Under the pieces are notes generated by a model. That model was not told the origin of the DNA and ran no database searches. It was given only the letters and a program-made list of their open reading frames with translations. Of a stretch of DNA of 64,000 bases, positions 63,296-64,000 are shown piece after piece (within the stretch, counting starts at the first letter, position 1; each line of letters begins with the position of its first letter). The translations under genes were made by a program, and so were the position numbers. The stretch comes from Streptococcus oralis (GTDB lineage: Bacteria; Bacillota; Bacilli; Lactobacillales; Streptococcaceae): contig NZ_CP023507.1 in NCBI RefSeq assembly GCF_002386345.1, forward strand, positions 1,674,001 through 1,738,000, given 5' to 3'.

Positions 63296-64000
63296 AGCTT
63301 CTAATCAGCTCCTCTACTAATTCAATATGGGTGTAGTAATCGGCGATTCGCACGTTTTCATCTCCACCATGGTCTCGGCTATTGGCATTTCCTAGACCGA
63401 AGGCCACCATGGGTACCTCTAAGGCATCAAAGACCGTATGCATAGGTCCTGTCCCCGCTGTTGTCGGCAAGACTGAAACGCCCTGTGGATAGAATTTCTT
63501 GGCCAACTCGATCACATTAAGAATGGCTGGCGCGCTCATATCGCTTCGATAGCTCATCTCTCCCAAGGTATAGTATAATTCTACCTTATCAAAGCCATTT
63601 TTGTCTAGCTGTTTCCGAATTTTTTCCAGAACATCATGCGGTTCTAAGCCAGGAACCAAACGAACTTCTAACTTGGCACTGGCTTCTGCTGGCAAAATCG
63701 TTTTCACCCCTTGACCTTGATAACCTGACTGAATCCCTTCGATATTAAGGGCTGGCTCGAAAAAGAAACGTTTTAGGAAGGCTACACGATCCTTTTGTAA
63801 GAGAGGCAATTCCAAGCCATAAATGCGACTGATTTCCTCTGGATTGCGTTGGGCATAGGTATCTACCAAGGCTAGTTCTCGTTCATTTGGCCCTTGAACA
63901 TCCTCGTACAAGCCTTCTACCAAGATACGTCCATCTGCTGCACGTAGACTACTTAGAGCCTGGATAAGATACCATGGAGCTGACTCCACGACACCACCAT
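63288..64000 (-). CDS. M20 family metallopeptidase, C-terminal part (cut by window)
   Basis: The reading frame is open to the window edge, so the N-terminal portion (first metal ligands) lies outside. The visible 237 residues begin [13 protein letters not shown] and include the dimerisation domain ([32 protein letters not shown]) and the late metal-ligand region ([32 protein letters not shown]). The overlap with metN suggests it feeds the methionine importer from peptides or acyl-amino acids; this is inference. Confidence 0.88.
   Translation of the reverse strand, partial: GGVVESAPWYLIQALSSLRAADGRILVEGLYEDVQGPNERELALVDTYAQRNPEEISRIYGLELPLLQKDRVAFLKRFFFEPALNIEGIQSGYQGQGVKTILPAEASAKLEVRLVPGLEPHDVLEKIRKQLDKNGFDKVELYYTLGEMSYRSDMSAPAILNVIELAKKFYPQGVSVLPTTAGTGPMHTVFDALEVPMVAFGLGNANSRDHGGDENVRIADYYTHIELVEELIRSYE

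Overview
The window is a chromosomal segment of a low-GC Gram-positive coccus, almost certainly a mitis-group Streptococcus (S. mitis, S. oralis or S. pneumoniae relatives). Seen in the sequence: a BOX-type repeat, a ComX/SigX recognition octamer (TACGAATA), an M-box leader, and streptococcal versions of the genes flanking the S10-spc cluster. No rRNA, tRNA, IS element, prophage or CRISPR array was recognised. The species cannot be fixed without database searches.

Layout. (1) 1-13594, minus strand: the S10-spc-alpha ribosomal protein cluster from rpsJ to rpsK, with secY, adk and infA. A promoter precedes rpsJ and a second precedes infA. Several spacers are unusually long and hold hairpins and copies of a dispersed repeat. 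(2) 13696-17939, minus: anaerobic ribonucleotide reductase operon nrdD - 46-aa ORF - GNAT - nrdG - P-loop kinase, with paired NrdR-like boxes upstream. (3) 17945-19669, minus: a 47-aa ORF and a polytopic GT-C-like membrane protein behind a late-competence promoter, then cls. (4) 21383-26624, minus: five tightly packed genes (glycosyltransferase, OleD-like reductase, lactonase-like metallo-hydrolase, PaaK/F390-type adenylating enzyme, KAS III/OleA-like synthase) that look like a small lipid or polyketide-like pathway. This is the best candidate for an undescribed system. (5) 26729-31785, minus: Fe-dependent alcohol dehydrogenase, lipoprotein, folC, a structured tandem repeat, the ireB-ruvX-DUF1292 operon and a second lipoprotein. 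(6) 31852-36509, minus: spx, mgtA with an M-box and a short acidic/proline-rich leader ORF, and an M24 peptidase. (7) 36657-45887, mixed: nucleotidyltransferase, uvrA, corA, DUF1129, TfoX-N protein, S66 peptidase, SemiSWEET, tag, ruvA, XRE regulator. (8) 46040-54117: mutL, a LytTR/DUF3021 pair downstream of a BOX element, mutS, argR, argS. (9) 54118-64000: small membrane protein, atypical Nramp-family transporter, nrdI, the yesL-yesM-yesN-like operon, an ECF S-component-like protein, and metI-metN-M20 peptidase, cut by the window end.

Themes: translation and secretion (region 1), nucleotide reduction under anaerobiosis (2 and nrdI), DNA repair (uvrA, tag, ruvA, ruvX, mutL, mutS), magnesium and metal handling (mgtA, corA, Nramp-like), and probable carbon-catabolite control, with cre-like sites before the alcohol dehydrogenase, the nucleotidyltransferase and the yesLMN-like operon. 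Functions are assigned from motifs and family knowledge recalled without searches. Start codons were moved where the longest ORF overran a promoter, terminator or ribosome binding site.
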